Below are positions 11,041 to 23,022 of a DNA stretch of 64,000 bases, one piece after another. Under the pieces are notes generated by a model. That model worked only from the letters and a program-made list of their open reading frames with translations. It had not been told where the DNA came from and searched no databases. Made by a program: the position numbers and the translations under genes. How positions within the stretch are numbered: the stretch's first letter is position 1; every line of letters begins with the position of its first letter. Source of the stretch: Aphrocallistes beatrix (taxonomy: Eukaryota > Porifera > Hexactinellida > Sceptrulophora > Aphrocallistidae); contig OY725490.1 of the NCBI GenBank assembly GCA_963281255.1, forward strand, positions 5,022,001 to 5,086,000, given 5' to 3'.

Positions 11041-11446
11041 GATTATAAAAGGGCATAGCAGTTCACTCGGGGGTACTCAATGGACGTTCTATTTGATCTT
11101 TGTCCATAAAAGCTTTACAACTACGAGGATGAACGCGTCAAGATGTAGAGGTTGGACTTCGTGAGGCTGTGCACCAAGAATCGAATTGTGATAGTCAAAG
11201 TTTTACAAAATGTAACTGTGCATGCAGTAACTGGAAAGGGCAATAGGACTGACAGGTGTAAGTGTTTCAAAGGCAACAGATTTGCAATAGTAGGTGTCAT
11301 TCAAGCCTCAGTTGCAGAAATAAACAAGTATAATACCATTTATTTATAAGTTTAAATCTTCATATCTCTTGCTCCCTCCTTCATATACTAATATTGTGCT
11401 TATTTTCTCTTAATCCATTTATTAATGTTGTCCTTGAATTGCTATA

Positions 11447-12022
11447 CAGGTATCCCTCGCCGTTCCCGGGGGTTACGTAATTGAGAATTGTCGCGAATGG
11501 CAAAATCGCGAACGGCAAGACGTTAGTTCAATGAGAATAGTGGGGTTACGTTCCTAGATTATAAAAACAACGCTAGATGCAGTTTGCTAAATACGTTATT
11601 GATTCAATAGTTAAGCTGTAATACTGATACTTGTACAAACACTGGCACAAGTGAAATGGTAGTAATAAATGAAGTGATAAATGAAAGATATAGATCCCCT
11701 AGTAGCCAACCTAAGTACCATATCTAAAATAGCAAAGTCTAGCCTTACAATCACCAACCAATTTCCTCCAAGATATGATGTAATTATTAAGTAGAAAATT
11801 ATAAGTAGAAAAAAATAGGAACACAAAATGATATTGCCAGGATAATATGTAGATACGTATAAGGCTATGAACTAATGGTAGCCCATGAAACTACTGAAAA
11901 GAGTAACGAAAACCGCGAATAGTCGAGGGAACGAGTCGCGAATAGCAAAACAAGACTCAAAAAATTTTCCACGAACAGTCGAAACCGCGAATGGCAAACT
12001 CGCGAACGGCGTGGGCTGCCTG
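11447..12022. repeat. pogo/Tigger-type MITE (576 bp)
   Basis: The left end is CAGGTATCCCTCGCCGTTC; the complement of the right is CAGGCAGCCCACGCCGTTC. TA flanks both (11445-11446, 12023-12024). Several internal copies of CGCGAAYGGCAA-like words lie near both ends, possibly transposase binding repeats. Non-coding inside. Confidence 0.65.
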
Positions 12023-12149
12023 TATTTAAATTATCCCAAATTAATTCAGTCAAAGTGAGTAAAGACTTTCGGCAATCCGTCAAATTTTGTACATTAATTT
12101 TCAATCAATTTGTAAATTGCCTGATTTTACATATTGACTATAACATTGT

Positions 12150-13057
12150 GTATATATATATATAAAGGCTCGAATAAGTTCTGATTTCAGACCAAAATGT
12201 CGACTGCATCATGGAATTATGATGCACCTTTTTAATTATTAGAAATTTCAGTTTTTTGACTACTTAACGCTAGTAGAGGCTACTTATATATTTTTTTAGA
12301 AATTTTTTCAAAAATCTGGATTTTTGTATATTTGCTAAATACCGACCTTAGTACTTAATAAAACTTCTTTATTTCGAATTTTAGACTCTTATGGAAAGTA
12401 TATCTTCCAATTCTTTATAGTTCTCTCTTACAAAGCATTAGTGCAGTTATAATGTTTATTCTCTGTTTTCTCAAATTTCATTTTTGAAAAAAGTAACATT
12501 TCAAAAAAATTTTTGAGCTAAAGGAATTATTAATAGAAGAGTTAATTTAGGGTTATTTAGACATAGCATTGTCCATTTTTGACATCTATCGAGCCCAAAT
12601 TTCAATATCATTTCTATAAATTCAAATTGAAGGGGTTATATGATTTTTGGCATATTGGAGTCTTTTGGAAATGGCTCCAATAATTTCAGAACTCCGATGA
12701 AAATGTAGAGTTATCATAGAATTATGACATCATTGTCACCTTTAGTAATTAGAGAAATTTCATTTTTTGACCATATCTTGTTCTTTTCAAGTAGAAAGCT
12801 GAATTCGTAATTTAATGTTTATAGTATTAATAAATCTCACATATGATACAACTATCACTCTGAAGACGTCATCATTAAGCATCAATGAAGTTAAAATTTG
12901 AAAATTTTTATTATTTTTGGAGTGATATCGATAGTAACATTAAGACTGTATTTATGTATTTAGAGATGCTGTCACCTTATAATTAATAAATGTGATAATA
13001 CACGCCCGAAAAGCCCCTCCGGCTGACACTTGTGCCCGCCAGCTGACGAAGCGCGCT
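12150..13057 (+). repeat. Old, diverged HT-family copy or copies
   Basis: A TA tract at 12150 is followed by HT interior words (AAAATGTCGACTGCATCATG), an unrelated AT-rich stretch, then a second diverged HT interior (about 12640 on). The tail is worn but recognisable (CTCCGGCTGACAC..GCCCGCCAGC..GAAGCGCGCTTG, to 13057). Divergence is higher than in copies A-C. It ends about 110 bp before the LRR exon at 13169. Confidence 0.55.
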
Positions 13058-13168
13058 TGATATAATTAAATTTTGGTTAGTTCAAGATACTATTGGTTCT
13101 ACAAGATTGCACCATTTTCCTCAACCCAAATGTAGTTTGGTATTTATTCTTTTTTATTTGATTTTTAG

Positions 13169-13399
13169 GTAACCCGTTGCATTTTATCTAATAATGATCT
13201 AGAAAACAACTGTGCCGAATATATATCAGATCTCCTTAAGTCAAACTTCACATTAACATTTATAGACCTCAGCCATAATCAGTTGGATGAAGTTGCTGGT
13301 GTATTGATTGGAAATGCTTTGGGAGAGAATGAAGTTCTTAAGAGTTTAAATTTAGGCTGGAATGCTTTAACTGAGAAAGGAGCATTTGCAATTGCTCAG
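13169..13399 (+). CDS. LRR protein (LRRC74-like), internal exon
   Basis: A 231-bp exon, 77 codons, phase 0 at both ends, between a pyrimidine-rich acceptor (TTTTTAG at 13162-13168) and a GT donor at 13400. It encodes about two and a half ribonuclease-inhibitor-type leucine-rich repeats, e.g. LTFIDLSHNQLDEVAGVLIG and LKSLNLGWNALTEKGAFAIA. It joins in frame to 19262-19749 and then 40728-40908. The repeat type, the length of the repeat block and the EF-hand-like tail match LRRC74A/B, a little-studied family without enzymatic activity. Upstream exons with earlier repeats must exist but were not recognised in the window. Confidence 0.78.
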
Positions 13400-15363
13400 G
13401 TTGTTCATAGTTTTTAATTTAGATTGACTTCTATGTGCCATTTATTGTCCTTAAATGTATTTTCACGTTATGATCCTGACTATACTTATAGTATTGGCTA
13501 TTCATACATTGGTTATAATTTATCCAAAAACTGAGTTATTTACTTTTTGGAACTAAAGAGTATTCTTAGTGACGAGATATTTTGTCAAATTTAATTAATG
13601 AATTTATATTTATTGTGCTCTTAAGATGGTTTTGGTCTATCTCATTATTTTGACTATCTGTTTTCTTTTTTTATCAAAAGAGTCCCAATTTATCAATACT
13701 TCCTTTGAGTATGTTTTTAGAGATATTTTGGCGTTATTTTGTCAATATTTGTTAACTATAACGATTATAACCTTTATAAATATCTGCCCTTATATAACCT
13801 TTAAAAGATACTCTTTTCATTTTATATTTTTCCAGATCAAATGAATTTTTTTTCATTTTAAAACTCTTTTCTGAATGTGGTTTAGTAATTTATTTTTTGA
13901 CATAATGAATACATTTGCTAGGGATGATACTACCAGCAAGGATCCGAGTTTCTCTTTTGTAAAAATCTGCATTCATGTTTTCAATCTAAAGCCAACATGT
14001 ACATTAGTGTTTTTGAACTACTATCTTTCGACATTTACAGCTTAGAACTGATGCATGTATCACTATTCTTATTAATAATAATAGCTGTCATAAAAAGCAT
14101 TTGCAAATCTAAAACAACGATTTTTAAAAAAATTACGAGGACCATAACCCTATGTATATTTAACCTGATTTTAGGCAGATAATGTATTAATTAACCCATC
14201 TTCTACTCTCTCCCTGGTTCACTTTTGGATTAACTACGCAGAATAGAGCTTAAGAATGTATTACCAGCATATATTAATATATTTTAATTGGCCATATATA
14301 CGAGTATATACATCTAATTACAAGAGGAATTAACTACTTAGAATATTTGAATTGTATAGTAACCGGCATTAACAATCGTCTAATATTAAACGGTAATAGC
14401 GGAATATAACTTGAAGTGACATACTGCCCATTATTCTTTAGGTGAAGATTTGAGTTGTAATTTTCAGAATTTCTTTAGATATTTTATTATGTTCGAGCAA
14501 GGATTCATATCATCATGTCCCAATTTTTCGAATTAGTTGAGTTTTACGATAAGCTATTGCGTCCCTCCTTGTCCCGCAAATTCAAAACAAAAATTAAAAT
14601 AAAGATTGCTATATTGCATGGATTGTTCATAAGATTATGAACATAATTGATTTTTAGATACGTAGTTTAGTATGACTGTCAAATTTGACCTGTTTTGATC
14701 GGATTTAATCAATTTGGTCCGATTCATTTATAAATGATCGCAAAATTATGATTCTTTTTCACTTGACAAAGGTGTGATCAATTTTGCCTAAATACCTCAC
14801 GTTTAACTCTGTATTAACTCTGTATTACATTGACGGTAGGAACTCGGTATTACATAGACGGTAGAAGATCCGCGCAGTGTCGTCTGCATAGTGCTGAATA
14901 TTTTTTACATTTTATTTAATTTAATAATTTAAAATCAATTTTGCATAGTCATGGAGGAGAGTCCATATATGGACTAAATCCTAAAATCAATTCGAGAATC
15001 CGAAATTTGAAATTGATTCAGTGGATTCAGTTTGATTTTGGTCGCCAAAATTGTGTACTTAATGAATGATGATATTGCATTGATGAGATCTTCCTCTATT
15101 TTAGGATTTAATATTTCCAAAAAAGATCATATTTACTATAATTAAGGCGAAGTATAAGAATTTTATACCTACTGAAGCTTGTAGTAGAATTTAATTGACA
15201 CCCTATTTAGAGAGTACCTTTCTCAGAACTTTAAACAGGGATAATGCGACTATTGAATTTCTTCTTTTCTGCTAAATTGTATTTTGTTTATTGTTTTCAA
15301 ACTCCTATAATCACGATCAGAAGACGTTTTTTAATGATTGAACCTGTCTTTTTTAGATATAAA

Positions 15364-15420
15364 ATCGACATAATTGTAAATATTTCACATGCTGTGTGAA
15401 ATATTTACAATTATGTCGAT
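15364..15420. repeat. Perfect 26-bp-arm hairpin
   Basis: The 26 bases at 15364-15389 (ATCGACATAATTGTAAAT...) are exactly complementary to 15395-15420, with a 5-base loop. It stands alone, without flanking TE ends that I recognise, and may be a tiny foldback. Confidence 0.7.
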
Positions 15421-16394
15421 ATTGTGAGATTTGCTATCTACGAGCTAACTAAAGCATTTGTTTTTTACCCGCTCCTTATTTGTATGTTTTTCTAATTTAA
15501 GATCATATTTAAAATATCTTCAACATAATTCTCTAATTTAGACTTGAATTTCCCAATTGCCAACAGTTTTTGCTTCAAAATATGTTTAAAATAGTTCAGA
15601 AAATATCTTAAAATCTTGAAAATTTAATTTGCTGCGCAATTCTCTCCCGACAACAGTCTGAAATGATTTGTGATTAGGGATACTATTATGTGAAAATTAA
15701 CACCAAATCCTTCAAATTTTACTGTTCAAATATCATTTCCTTATATTAATATTAAAGGTGGCATTTACAAAATTATGATGATAACTTTTTGATGACACAG
15801 CAAAAATATAGATCTACTTTTGTTATACTGAATGTTGCCCATCTTACAAATGATAAGAGATAATTTGGAAATTATTTATGGTCAAATGTTCAGTATGTAT
15901 GTCCCTGCAATATTATGTTGATATAATCATGATGATGACATGATTACTCAACATAATGCCGAAATTTCGAGTTATTATTTCCTAATCTATTTAATTATAA
16001 CCCAATTGTTGTGTGTGTCTTTATTTGTTTGTTGGTTTGTTCAGAAGTCTGCAACATCTAGAAATCTTTTAAAATATTATTTGAGTATTTCGAGCTGATT
16101 GTTATTTTTATAAGGGATTTTATAAATTAACTAAATACTTCCCTTTGGCAGGTACTGATTGAGTGTGCCAGGAAAATAAGTTATTGGTATGTAGTACATA
16201 ATATAGAATTTGTACAATTTTGCTGTACTTTGCTTCACAAATACTTTCCTCAAACATTTCAGAAATTTCTCACATCGAGTATGTGTTAAAGGTGGCTTAA
16301 TTTGAAAACAAGAAAAAGAGATAGATATTAAGTTCGTTTTGACAAAATGTTTAGTACGTAAAAATAGCATTTATGTTCAAAGGATAATAACTAA

Positions 16395-17325
16395 TCCTTA
16401 CTATTAAAACTCGATTAATATTTATTTATATATATATACAGGGTGGCTTTTAAGTTATGTAAGTTATGTGGCTTTTAAGTTATGTGCTTTATTAGGTATA
16501 AAATTTCTTAAACTCAAACAATCTGAGTTATTATGGTCTTTAGAGATTGTAATTCGAATATTCTCATTGATTATATAAGATTTTTGAGTCTAAGAACTGG
16601 AGCTGTGTTTTGTATGGTGAGTTTTGTGAAAAAAAATATGTGTCCTGGCACGCAGCGAAAATCGAGAATCAAGGCCACTGCTTCTGTAAAAAATGTCTCG
16701 ATAATCGATGTTCCATGACGATTTAGCACCAGATACCTTTCATTCACCATTGACATATTTGACAAATCCATTGAATAGATTATCAGAAACGAGATAAAGT
16801 TATTATTTCATGACTTCAAATTAGGTACATTTTGCAAAATCACCCAAAATGGCACTTTTTTTCACATCACCAAAAAATCTGTTCCAAAAAGGTTCTCAAT
16901 ACATACTGATCTAAACATTCTATATTTCTACAAATTTAGATTATTCGAGGAAAATGTGAGAGCTAATTTGTTATGAAATTTCAAGACTCGAGAAAGATAA
17001 TTTGAAAAGCAGTGGTCCCTGATTCTCGATTTTCGGTGCGTGCCAGGACACATATTTTTTTCACAAAACTCACCATACAAAACACAGTTCCAGTTCTTAG
17101 ACTCGAAAAATCTTATAAAATCATTGAGAATATTCGAATTACGATCTCTTAATACCATAATACCTAAGATTGTTTGAGTTTAAGGAATTTTGTACTTAAT
17201 TTTTGGCATTTGGGAGTCTTTTGGCTATGGCTCTACTAAGTTCTGAGCTCAGACCAAATGTCGACTCATCATGGAATTATAACGTAATTGTCACATTTTT
17301 TATAATTAGAAATTTGTGGGATGGT
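16395..17325 (+). repeat. HT-family fragment split by a foldback element
   Basis: The HT start and TA tract lie at 16395-16438. The HT interior resumes at about 17200 (TTTTTGGCATTTGGGAGTCT) and fades near 17325. A foldback element occupies the gap, inserted in the TA tract. Confidence 0.55.
16439..17203. mobile_element. Foldback element, about 200-bp arms
   Basis: Begins CAGGGTGGCTTTTAAGTTAT after TA, like a Tc1-type end. The left arm (about 16490-16690) and right arm (about 17000-17200) are inverted copies at roughly 90 percent by eye, e.g. TGTGTCCTGGCACGCA in both. Each arm shows a short open frame, but in mirror image, so these are not genes. The right Tc1-type end appears lost. Confidence 0.65.
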
Positions 17326-17340
17326 CACATGACACCCAAA

Positions 17341-17475
17341 CAGGGGTTTATTGTGTAATTACAGGGGTGGTGGTAATCTGGCACCAAATCAAATCACCCT
17401 GCGAGCACTTTTGCTAATCTGACGACACCAGGCTGGCACATATTAGTACCGCTCGAGCACTTAGATAAACCCCTG
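17341..17475. repeat. Small GC-richer MITE
   Basis: CAGGGGTTTAT at the left is matched inverted by ATAAACCCCTG at the right. The 135 bp between are distinctly less AT-rich than the surroundings and non-coding. Confidence 0.5.
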
Positions 17476-17577
17476 TGTCGATCCTGGTACTAAGCTCTAA
17501 ATACTCATCGAACAACAGTCATAATTATTAAAGAACTTTTTGGTTTGAAAATTTCACTTTAATAAAATTTCACTCTA

Positions 17578-17605
17578 TCCCTACTATTAAAACTCGATTA
17601 TTGTT

Positions 17606-17643
<38 letters not shown>

Positions 17644-18137
17644 ACGAATTGATTGAAGAAACTGCCAGGCGCAGAAAGCTGATTTTTGGCATGTGCGAGT
17701 CGTTTGGCTATGGCTCCAGTAAGTTCTGAGTTCAGAGCAAAATGTCGACTCATCATGGAATTATGACGTCATTGTCACATTTTTAAAAGTTAAGCAACAC
17801 AGTTATTCGGGCATAACTCAGCCATTATAGGAGATAGAAGGCTGAAATTTTAATAGAATCTGTATACTAACATACCTCACATATGATGCGACTTTCATCA
17901 TAAAATGATGACTCATCACTCTGTTATGACGTCATCATTACGCAGCATCAAAAATTTTAAAATTGACAAATTTGGTGATTTTTCGAGTGAAATCGGTTTT
18001 AACACTAAGATGGACATATTTAGAGATGTTATCTCCTTTATAATTAACCAATGTCACCTCCAGGCGACCGAAGGGAGCCTCTGGCGGACACGAAGTGTCC
18101 CCCAGCCGCGCAGCGCAAGCAAGCGAAGCGCGCTTGT
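17578..18137 (+). repeat. HT-family repeat, complete copy C
   Basis: Full copy: TCCCTACTATTAAAACTCG start, long TA tract (about 17612-17640), interior with two TGACGTCA sites and TGACTCA, GC tail ending GCGCGCTTGT. A mariner pseudogene starts immediately downstream. Confidence 0.75.
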
Positions 18138-18149
18138 GAGTTTCTAATT

Positions 18150-19158
18150 CCGGGTGAATTCAATCAAGTTTCGCACAAAACTCGGGTTTTGCTTCTAAAG
18201 CGAGATTTGATGAGCTGGTCATTGTATGTCCAGAAAGTCACCTTTCGTATTCGAGGGTATGTGAGTGGGCAGCTCGCTTCCGAGTAGGAAGACTATCTGT
18301 TGAAGAAGACCTTCGACCAGGCCCCGAATTTATGGTTCGGACGGACGAGAATATCGCTCGTATTAAGGCTATTTTTGATGAGGACCCACACTGTAGCATC
18401 AAAGCGATTGCTCATGAATCTGGGATATCAACCGGAAGTGTTGAGAGGATTCTGACCATCGATCTTCAGATGCGAAAGCTTTGTGCACGTTGGATTCCGC
18501 ATAAACACACCGATTCTCTGCGGTTGGCACGTCTAAAAATGTCCAAAGAACTTTTAAAGGAATATAGCAATGCGGTCAGACCCTAGGTGTCTTTACGAAA
18601 TCGACTACTTGTACCTGGGGAGGAAAAAATGACGACGGATCAAGAAAACCCCCCTCCAAAAAAGCCAGGCCCGATAGGTTTGGACGCAAGTAATTGTACC
18701 CAATTTTCTATGACGCACATGGATCAGTGGCTCAAATATCCTTACCTAAAGGTCAAAGAGTAACAGGGGAGTATTATGCCACTACCTACCTGTCTTGCTG
18801 CTCTAGAACAGCACTATAAAGAGAGGTGCCCACGTACCATCTGTAAAGGCCTGCGAATTCTTCACGATAATGCTAGGCTCGGCTTGTGAAGGCTACGTTG
18901 GATTCTTTGGGGGTTGTGGAGCTTCAGCATCCACCTCACAGCCCAGATCTCTCTCCCTGTGACTTCTGGCTGTTTAACAACCTTAAATTGCATCTGTCTG
19001 GAAGAGATTTTGGGACCAACCACCAGCTTGGAAGTGCCATTTTCCAGTATCTCAAAGGCATACCCAAAGAAGAGTACAAAAAAACTTTTCATAAGTGGTT
19101 GGAGCGGTTGGAAATCTGTATTCAGGATAAGGGTGAATATTTTGAACATTTAATGTAG
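18150..19158 (+). pseudogene. mariner transposase pseudogene
   Basis: Blocks in order: N-terminal helix remnants (18150-18330); 18332-18586 with a second helix-turn-helix (IKAIAHESGISTGSVERIL); an eroded middle; and 18886-19158 with PPHSPDLSPCDFWLFNNLK, which holds the third catalytic aspartate, followed by the family C-terminus (WLERLEICIQDKGEYFEHL). Several stops and shifts, so dead. The C-terminal block is the best kept. It sits in the LRR intron 100 bp before the 19262 exon. Confidence 0.8.
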
Positions 19159-19261
19159 TTTTGTCTTTATAATTATTGCCTAATTAATTTTTGTATCTCT
19201 AATCCTGGAACCCATGGGTTGCCCTTAGTATTTAATATTTATATAATATCTTTTTCTATAG

Positions 19262-19749
19262 GGTCTGAAAAATAATACAATGCTTCGGTCGATGGACCTT
19301 TCATTCAATGGCTTAGGAAATGATGCTGCATCATTTATGGGAGATGCCCTTCGTTCAAATTCCACACTTACTCATCTCTCTCTAAATAATAATAACATCT
19401 CATACTCTGGTACATTACCAATTAGCAGAGCGCTGGAATTTAATGATTCTTTGCTGAATCTAGATCTGGGCTGTAATCCTATTGAATCTTCAGGTGCAAT
19501 CAATATTCTAAATTCAATTAAGAGAGCTTCAAATACTGCTCTACAATTTTTAAATCTTAAAGATATTCAAGTATGTTTACCGATGAAGGTGCTGATGTCT
19601 GAAATTTTTGAAAAGGTGCCTCATTTAGAGATCAATCATGGAATTTTGTTGTTTGATGCAAAGTCAAAGAAAATTACTCAATCACCTATAATGAAACTGA
19701 AAGCTTATTTATCTTCAAATAAAATTGAATTGATAGATTTGTTTAAAAG
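19262..19749 (+). CDS. LRR protein (LRRC74-like), exon with LRRs and start of EF-hand
   Basis: A 488-bp exon: 162 codons plus 2 bases. The acceptor is TTTCTATAG (ending 19261); the donor AAAAG/GTTTGA is at 19750. It encodes further leucine-rich repeats (LRSMDLSFNGLGNDAASFMG, LTHLSLNNNNISYSG, LLNLDLGCNPIESSGAINIL) and then a linker (HLEINHGILLFDAKSKK) and IELIDLFK, the first helix of an EF-hand-like unit. The codon split at the junction is completed by the first base of 40728, giving FKRFDVDNAGIV. The reading frame continues into the intron for 23 more codons (FKRFDINLIF...), so unspliced reading looks deceptively like a complete end. The C-terminal layout is that of LRRC74A/B. Confidence 0.82.
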
Positions 19750-19888
19750 GTTTGATATTAACTTAATATTTGCAAAGTTACTAATATCATTGTTTGTTTT
19801 ATTTGTAAATCAACGGTAGTTTGGCTTTAAATATATAATTTTTGATGATTACTCTGAAGTTTCTTTCTTTGGTAGAGATTGGGGAATT

Positions 19889-19979
19889 AGTGGAGCCATA
19901 ACCAAAAGACTCCAGCATGCCAAAAATCAGCTTTCAGCGCCTGGCAGTTTCTTCAATCAATTCGTTACAGATATATATA
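19889..19979 (-). repeat. HT-family interior fragment (reversed)
   Basis: Carries the conserved block that follows the TA tract (complement: CTGTAACGAATTGATTGAAG ... GGCATGCTGGAGTCTTTTGG). It is truncated at 19889 and ends in the TA tract where the next MITE inserted. Confidence 0.6.
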
Positions 19980-19981
19980 TA

Positions 19982-20325
19982 CACTCGAACCTCTCTTATC
20001 CGGACCTCCGATATCCGGGCACCTCTCTCAACCGGGCAGCCCTTTCGACATTTAGTCAATATGCATTGTCCTATTTTCAAGTCAATTATTAACCTCAATT
20101 CCAGCAATCATTATCATGTAATATTATTTTTTGACATTAATATGTAATAAGTAAAACTGTGGGTTTTGCGTACTCGTATATTGTCTTGGTACGTAAATAT
20201 TATAGAAAAACCTCATGTGCATAGACATGTTTTCGAATTATCCGGGCAAATTCTGTTATCCGGGCACCCTCTGTTATCCGGGCACCCTCCGGTCCGGCAC
20301 TGCCCGGATAAGAGAGGTTCGAGTG
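19982..20325. repeat. pogo/Tigger-type MITE (344 bp)
   Basis: Inverted ends CACTCGAACCTCTCTTATCC / GGATAAGAGAGGTTCGAGTG, flanked by TA on both sides, in the TA tract of an HT repeat. Internal tandem TATCCGGGCACC words lie near the right end (about 20239-20285). Confidence 0.75.
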
Positions 20326-20342
20326 TATATATATATATATAT

Positions 20343-20800
20343 CAAGGTTGAAACCGCTTCAACCAAATATCAATTTAACCGAATAATGATCAGACCAAAT
20401 AATTTGGTTAACCGAATAATTTGGTCAACCGAATATTTGGCCAACCAAATAATTTGCAAGCTTTCAATTAAATTAAATAACACTTATTTTTGATTATATT
20501 TTTGTATAAACATTTATATATTGAATATATAAACATTTATACAAAATACATTCAAGTATGATTAGGGTTGTTAGCTATATTTGTGTTCGGACCACCTCAT
20601 GTAAGAACATGTGATTGTGTTCGGAAGGCATGCAAATTATTTGGTTGATCAAATATTCGGTTGACCAAATTATTCGGTTGGCCAAATTATTTGGTTCCAA
20701 CCGAATACCAAATAATGATATTTGGTTACTATCCAAATATCAACTATTTGTAAATATTATTTGGTTAAACCGAATAATCAACTATTCAGCTGCAACCCTG
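20343..20800. repeat. MITE-like element with CCAAATAATTTGG words
   Basis: The ends CAAGGTTG and CAACCCTG are imperfect complements in a TA tract. The body is built of short AACCGAATAATTTGGT-like direct and inverted words. It is non-coding; the superfamily is unclear (hAT-like ends, but the target duplication is unreadable in TA repeats). Confidence 0.45.
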
Positions 20801-20825
20801 ATATATATACAAGTATATTGTAGAA

Positions 20826-21156
20826 ACTTTTTTCGACTATAACTCAGCAAATTTAGGTGATAGAAGGCTAAAATATCAATAGAATGTGTAGATTAATATA
20901 TATCACATATGATACAACAATCACCAAAAAATGAGAACTCATTACTCTGTTATGATGTCATCATTACACGTCAAAATTTAAAATTTACAAATTTGATGAT
21001 TTTTCGAGTGATATCGATTTTAAATGTGAGACAGACATATTTTGAGAATTTATCTCCCTTATAATTAACCAATGTGACCCAGGCGACCGAAGGGTCCCTC
21101 CGGCGGACACATAGTGTCCGCCAGCAGCGCAGCACAAGCAAGCGAAGCGCGCTTGT
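20826..21156 (+). repeat. HT-family copy D, 5'-truncated
   Basis: The 3' half of the HT interior and the complete GC tail ending GCGCGCTTGT, followed by a TA tract and about 25 bp of another HT start block (CTGTAACGAATTTTTTGAAG). Confidence 0.65.
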
Positions 21157-21199
21157 ATATATATATATATATATCTGTAACGAATTTTTTGAAGAAACT

Positions 21200-22039
21200 T
21201 TCACTTTTTGAAATATTCTTGTTTATTAATGAATTGTCCTAGGGAAAGGTAGCTTAGGAATGATTGAACCTATTGGATCTTTTTGATAAAATGACTTATA
21301 GAATGTAACATACGTATGTAGGTTTAACAAAAGTGTGACCCAATGTGAAAAAGGTTAGGAAGCACTGCAGTATGTATGAAAAGGTGCAAACTAACCACTT
21401 TCGAATCTTATATACTTTTCTTCAGATGGTAAAGTCATAAAGGCCCAGTGAAATCTCAGTTTATGCTTGTTTGAGGCCCCATAAACTTTGGAGATTTATG
21501 TTTGGTGGAGCTGGAAAACACTGCATTTGGGGCTCTCTTATTCCCCAAATTGGTAGCGTTTTGGCCAGTGAGATTTGAATCAGTGTTATCGTACTTGTGG
21601 AAAAACTTCACCTAGAATAAAAACGCATCCTAATTTGTCTTTGTAGGTGTATTAGCATTGCTATGGGGATAATTACAGTCTAACGTCCCTTTTTATGGTA
21701 TGACAAACCATATTGTGTAACCACAGTTTCTTAACGAAGGGATCTGCAAGGGCGTTCGCTACATAGACATATATAGGTTAAAAGACAACAAATAATTATA
21801 CACTCGGAGAATTAAGAACTCTTTACTTAAATATTCAAATATACAAGTATATGCTAACTTATTATCATACATACTAACTAACCCAAACTAATCTAAAACT
21901 AAAGCTAAGACTAAAAGTAAAAATTAACTAAACTGAACTAAACTAAAAATTCTATATTGAGTCCAGATTTCCCATCTCAAACCAGAAGCTTTTCGCTTTT
22001 CGGCCTCAATGGAGTGACCCAATTTAGAATAGTGGATTG
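21200..22039. other. No gene recognised
   Basis: AT-rich with an A/C/T-rich tract of AACTAA-like words at about 21860-21950. No coding or RNA feature supported. Confidence 0.3.
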
Positions 22040-22264
22040 GAATCATAAGTTTCATCAAATTTCAGCCTTCAATCACCCAATGGCTGAGTTATAGTCGAAA
22101 AACTGAAATTTCTAATTATAAAAACGGTGATAATGACTTCATAATTCCATGATGACTCGTCATTTTCGTCTGAGGTCAGAACTTTGCCGAGCCATAGCCA
22201 AAAGACTCCCATTCCAAAAATCAGCTTTCAGGGCATTTTCTTCAATTAATTCGTTTCAGATATA
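22040..22264 (-). repeat. HT-family fragment (reversed)
   Basis: Reversed 5' half of the HT interior, diverged; the complement at the right end is CTGAAACGAATTAATTGAAG. It abuts a pogo-type MITE in what was its TA tract. Confidence 0.55.
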
Positions 22265-22628
22265 CAGTGGAACCTGTATTTAACGGTCACCCAAGGGACT
22301 GGACAAAATTGGCCGTTATATACAGGTGATTGTTTTAATCCCCAAAGGTATCAACGTAGTGCAATAAATAAGATATCAACGTAGTTCAAATAATAATAAG
22401 TTTTTAGAAATCCATTACTTGAAGTAATTACATGAAACTTGTTTACCGTTCATAACAGGGCCTGTAATAAACACATAAAAAGGTGAAAATGGTGATGGCC
22501 GTTATAGACAGGTAGTGGCCGTTATAGACAGGTGATGGCCGTTATATACAGTTTTAGGATCAGTAAGGGACTACAAACGGGTGGCCGCTGTCCGCGTTGA
22601 GCAGGTGGCCGTTATACACAGGTTCAAT
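22265..22628. repeat. pogo/Tigger-type MITE with worn right end
   Basis: Left CAGTGGAACCTGTATTTAAC; right complement resembles ATTGAACCTGTGTATAAC. The body has tandem GGCCGTTATAGACAGGTGAT units (about 22496-22560). Preceded by TA. Confidence 0.55.
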
Positions 22629-23022
22629 ATTATGTCGACTCATCATGGAATTATGACGTCATTGTCACATTTTTAAAAGTTAAGCAATACAGTTATTCGA
22701 GCATAACTCAGCCATTATAGGAGAAAGAAGGCTGAAATTTTAATAGAATCTGTATACGAACATACCACATATGATGCAACTATCATCAAAAAATGATGAC
22801 TCATCACTTTGTTATGATGTCATCATTACTCATCAAAATTTCAAAAATTGATAAATTGGGTGAATTTTCGTGCGATATCGATTATAACAGTCTGACAGAC
22901 GTATTTAGAGATGTTATTTCCCTTATAATTACTCAGTGTGACACCAGACGCCCAAAGGGCGCCTCCGGCGGACACTTTGTGTCAGCCAGCCGCGCAGCGC
23001 AAGCAAGCGAAGCGCGCTTGTG
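22629..23022 (+). repeat. HT-family copy, 5'-truncated
   Basis: Starts at the ATGTCGACTCATCATGGAAT block and runs to the complete tail (GCGCGCTTGT). The first CRE palindrome is intact (ATGACGTCATTG); the second reads TGATGTCA. Confidence 0.7.

Larger units (their letters stand above)
13400..19261 (+). other. LRR gene intron (about 5.9 kb)
   Basis: Starts GTTGTT and ends TTTCTATAG. The first 3 kb (13400-16390) is AT-rich with no gene recognised. Open frames of 60-70 codons there are hydrophobic low-complexity products of AT-rich DNA. The 3' half holds HT copies, a foldback, a small MITE and a mariner pseudogene. Confidence 0.7.

Noticed and set aside
16533-17158. Two similar short proteins on opposite strands
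   Set aside because: They are the two arms of a foldback, hence mirror images.
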